A DNA stretch of 64,000 nt from Rhizophagus irregularis (Eukaryota > Glomeromycota > Glomeromycetes > Glomerales > Glomeraceae), in contig NC_089445.1 in NCBI RefSeq assembly GCF_026210795.1, positions 4,340,001 to 4,404,000 on the forward strand. Direction: 5' to 3'. Under the pieces are notes generated by a model, which saw only the letters and a program-made list of their open reading frames with translations, had not been told where the DNA came from and made no database searches. Shown here in pieces: positions 62,600 to 64,000 of this stretch. A program made the translations under genes and the position numbers. The stretch's first letter is position 1. The number at the start of each line of letters is the position of its first letter.

Positions 62600-62770
62600 T
62601 TTGTTAGACTGTGGTATAAATGTGAATATATTTTTCAACGGTTATGTATCTATTGCTTGTTAAATATATTTGCAATTTCTTTGTTAGACTGTGGTATTAC
62701 AATATGAAGTGTGAATATATTTTTCAACGGCCATGTATCTATTGCTTGTTAAATATATTTGCAATTTCTT
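62600..62770. repeat. Tandem duplication of about 80-90 bp
   Basis: TTGTTAGACTGTGGTAT through TATCTATTGCTTGTTAAATA and TATTTGCAATTTCTT is repeated at 62601 and 62681 with a few changes. Lies just outside the composite element. Confidence 0.85.
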
Positions 62771-63050
62771 TTGTAATATTTGCTTTAGCCTGGAAGAAAA
62801 TGTTGTAAAATAGGGCTGGATATTTATGGCATTTTCCGCCTTCCAATTACTTTGTCCGGGGGTAGCCTGACAATTTGTCGTTGTCCGTCAGTCGTAGCAA
62901 CCAGCATTTTTTTACAATATTATGATTTTAAGAAACAAAACACTTTCAAAAAAATTTAAAGAAAGAACTAACTTAAAAATATTATCATTTTTATTATTCT
63001 TTACAAAATCCCGGAATTACCTGCTCTAACTATTATCCCAAGGTTATGTA
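62771..63050. other. Spacer
   Basis: AT-rich with one GC-richer patch at about 62830-62910; nothing recognised. Confidence 0.4.
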
Positions 63051-63231
63051 CAGTCTACCCTTGATATAGCGAAGAAACCGTTCTGCACCTCAAATTCGTT
63101 ATAGCAAGTTAACGAAGAATTTGAAGAATTTGATTGGTTACTTCGTTATAGCGAGGGAAAATTGACATATTTTATTGGCTAAGCATCCCGTGATTCGTTA
63201 TATAAAAATTCGCTATAGGAAGGGTAAACTG
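63051..63231. mobile_element. 181-bp pogo/Tigger-like MITE with TA duplication
   Basis: Left end CAGTCTACCCTTGATATAGC, right end on the other strand CAGTTTACCCTTCCTATAGC, followed by GAA on both; TA directly outside both ends (63049-63050, 63232-63233). A CAGT...CCCT..TATAGCGAA terminus with a TA target is typical of pogo/Tigger-type Tc1-mariner elements. No coding capacity. Confidence 0.85.
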
Positions 63232-63479
63232 TATTAAATTTTAAATATATTTTACAAAGAGTACATTTTATTAATCATGATTGTTTTTTTTATTTTTTAT
63301 ATATATATATATATATATTTTAAAATTGAAAATGACGTATCCATCCACTCACATATGAGAAGAAAAGAATAAAAAAAAAAGGAAGAAAAGAAACGTACTC
63401 CACTCACCCATAATAATCCACTAATAAAAAATTATTATTATTAATGTATAATAAATAATAAACATATATTACAATAAAA

Positions 63480-64000
63480 ATATTTTTGTGATGTTAATTC
63501 GGTGTTAATATAATATCATTACGATGTAGTTACGATATTAAATAAATGTAAAACATTTTTTGTAATATTAATTCGATATTAATATGATATTATTATGATG
63601 TAGTTACGATATCAAATAAAATTGTAATATTAATTCAATGTTAATACGACATCACTACGATGTGGCTACGATATCAAATAGATGTAAAATATTTTTAATA
63701 TTTTTGCAATATTAATTCGATGTTAATATGATATCACTACGATATAGCTACGATGTGGTTACGATATCAAATAAAATGTCAAATATTTTGCAATATTAAT
63801 TCGATGTTAATATGATATCACTACGATGTGGTTATGATATCAAATAAAATGTCAAATATTTTGTAATATTAATTCAATGTTAATACGACATCACTACGAT
63901 GTGGTTACGATATCAAATAAAATGTCAAATATTTTTGCAATATTAATTCGATGTTAATATGATATCACTACGATGTGATTACGATATCAAATAAAATGTC
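63480..64000. repeat. 73-75-bp tandem repeat reaching the window edge
   Basis: GATATCAAATAAAATGTCAA recurs at 63763, 63836, 63909 and 63983, with diverged copies back to about 63480. Each unit also holds AATATTAATTCGATGTTAAT and GATATCACTACGATGTGG. The array continues past the end of the window. Confidence 0.88.

Overview
The window looks like nuclear DNA of a filamentous fungus, most likely an arbuscular mycorrhizal fungus of the Rhizophagus type. Base composition is very AT-rich. Introns are short (about 60-100 nt, GTAAGT-like donors, TAG/CAG acceptors). The gene families are typical of that lineage: a protein kinase fused to a long Sel1 tail, F-box proteins, a microsomal P450 and many transposon families. 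The assignment is inference from gene content; no rRNA, complete tRNA, bacterial-type gene or CRISPR array was seen.

Host-type genes are few: a two-exon cytochrome P450 (24-1739), a multi-exon disordered protein on the minus strand (2790-4378), a kinase/Sel1-repeat gene with two frame breaks (29719-33380), a BAG-domain co-chaperone with a textbook heat-shock element upstream (40247-41128), and an F-box protein (42831-44246). Decayed F-box relics lie at 7.5-9.5 kb and 10.5-10.8 kb. The first is split by a 688-bp transposon that carries a tRNA-like stretch.

From 10 to 29 kb the sequence is mostly decayed mobile DNA: MITEs at 10229-10353 and 12308-12505, a degraded ORF1-like gene, a tandem repeat of about 185 bp, and relics of Tc1/mariner, a retroviral-type integrase, an RNase H domain and piggyBac.

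From 45.6 kb to the end the window is almost entirely mobile elements. A 604-bp element with 26-bp terminal inverted repeats (TIRs) and a Cys-rich reading frame is followed by a 6.1-kb DDE transposon (46340-52428). The latter has TIRs, a 6-bp target duplication and a six-exon transposase gene broken by one stop codon, and a LINE 3' end flanked by a 19-bp duplication sits inside it. Next comes a 9.7-kb composite element (52709-62415). It has matching outer TIRs, CGTAA-type palindromic subterminal arrays, an inner inverted repeat of about 200 bp and three genes: an intact trihelix/SANT-like protein, a seven-exon Plavaka-type transposase with one homopolymer frameshift, and a divergent five-exon gene of unknown function. 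The 688-bp element at 8448 has nearly the same termini, which suggests a mobilisation family. A pogo/Tigger-like MITE and a 73-75-bp tandem array running off the window edge close the region.

The exon structures for the three large transposon genes were worked out by hand from splice sites and reading phase. They close in frame except where a specific stop or indel is reported.
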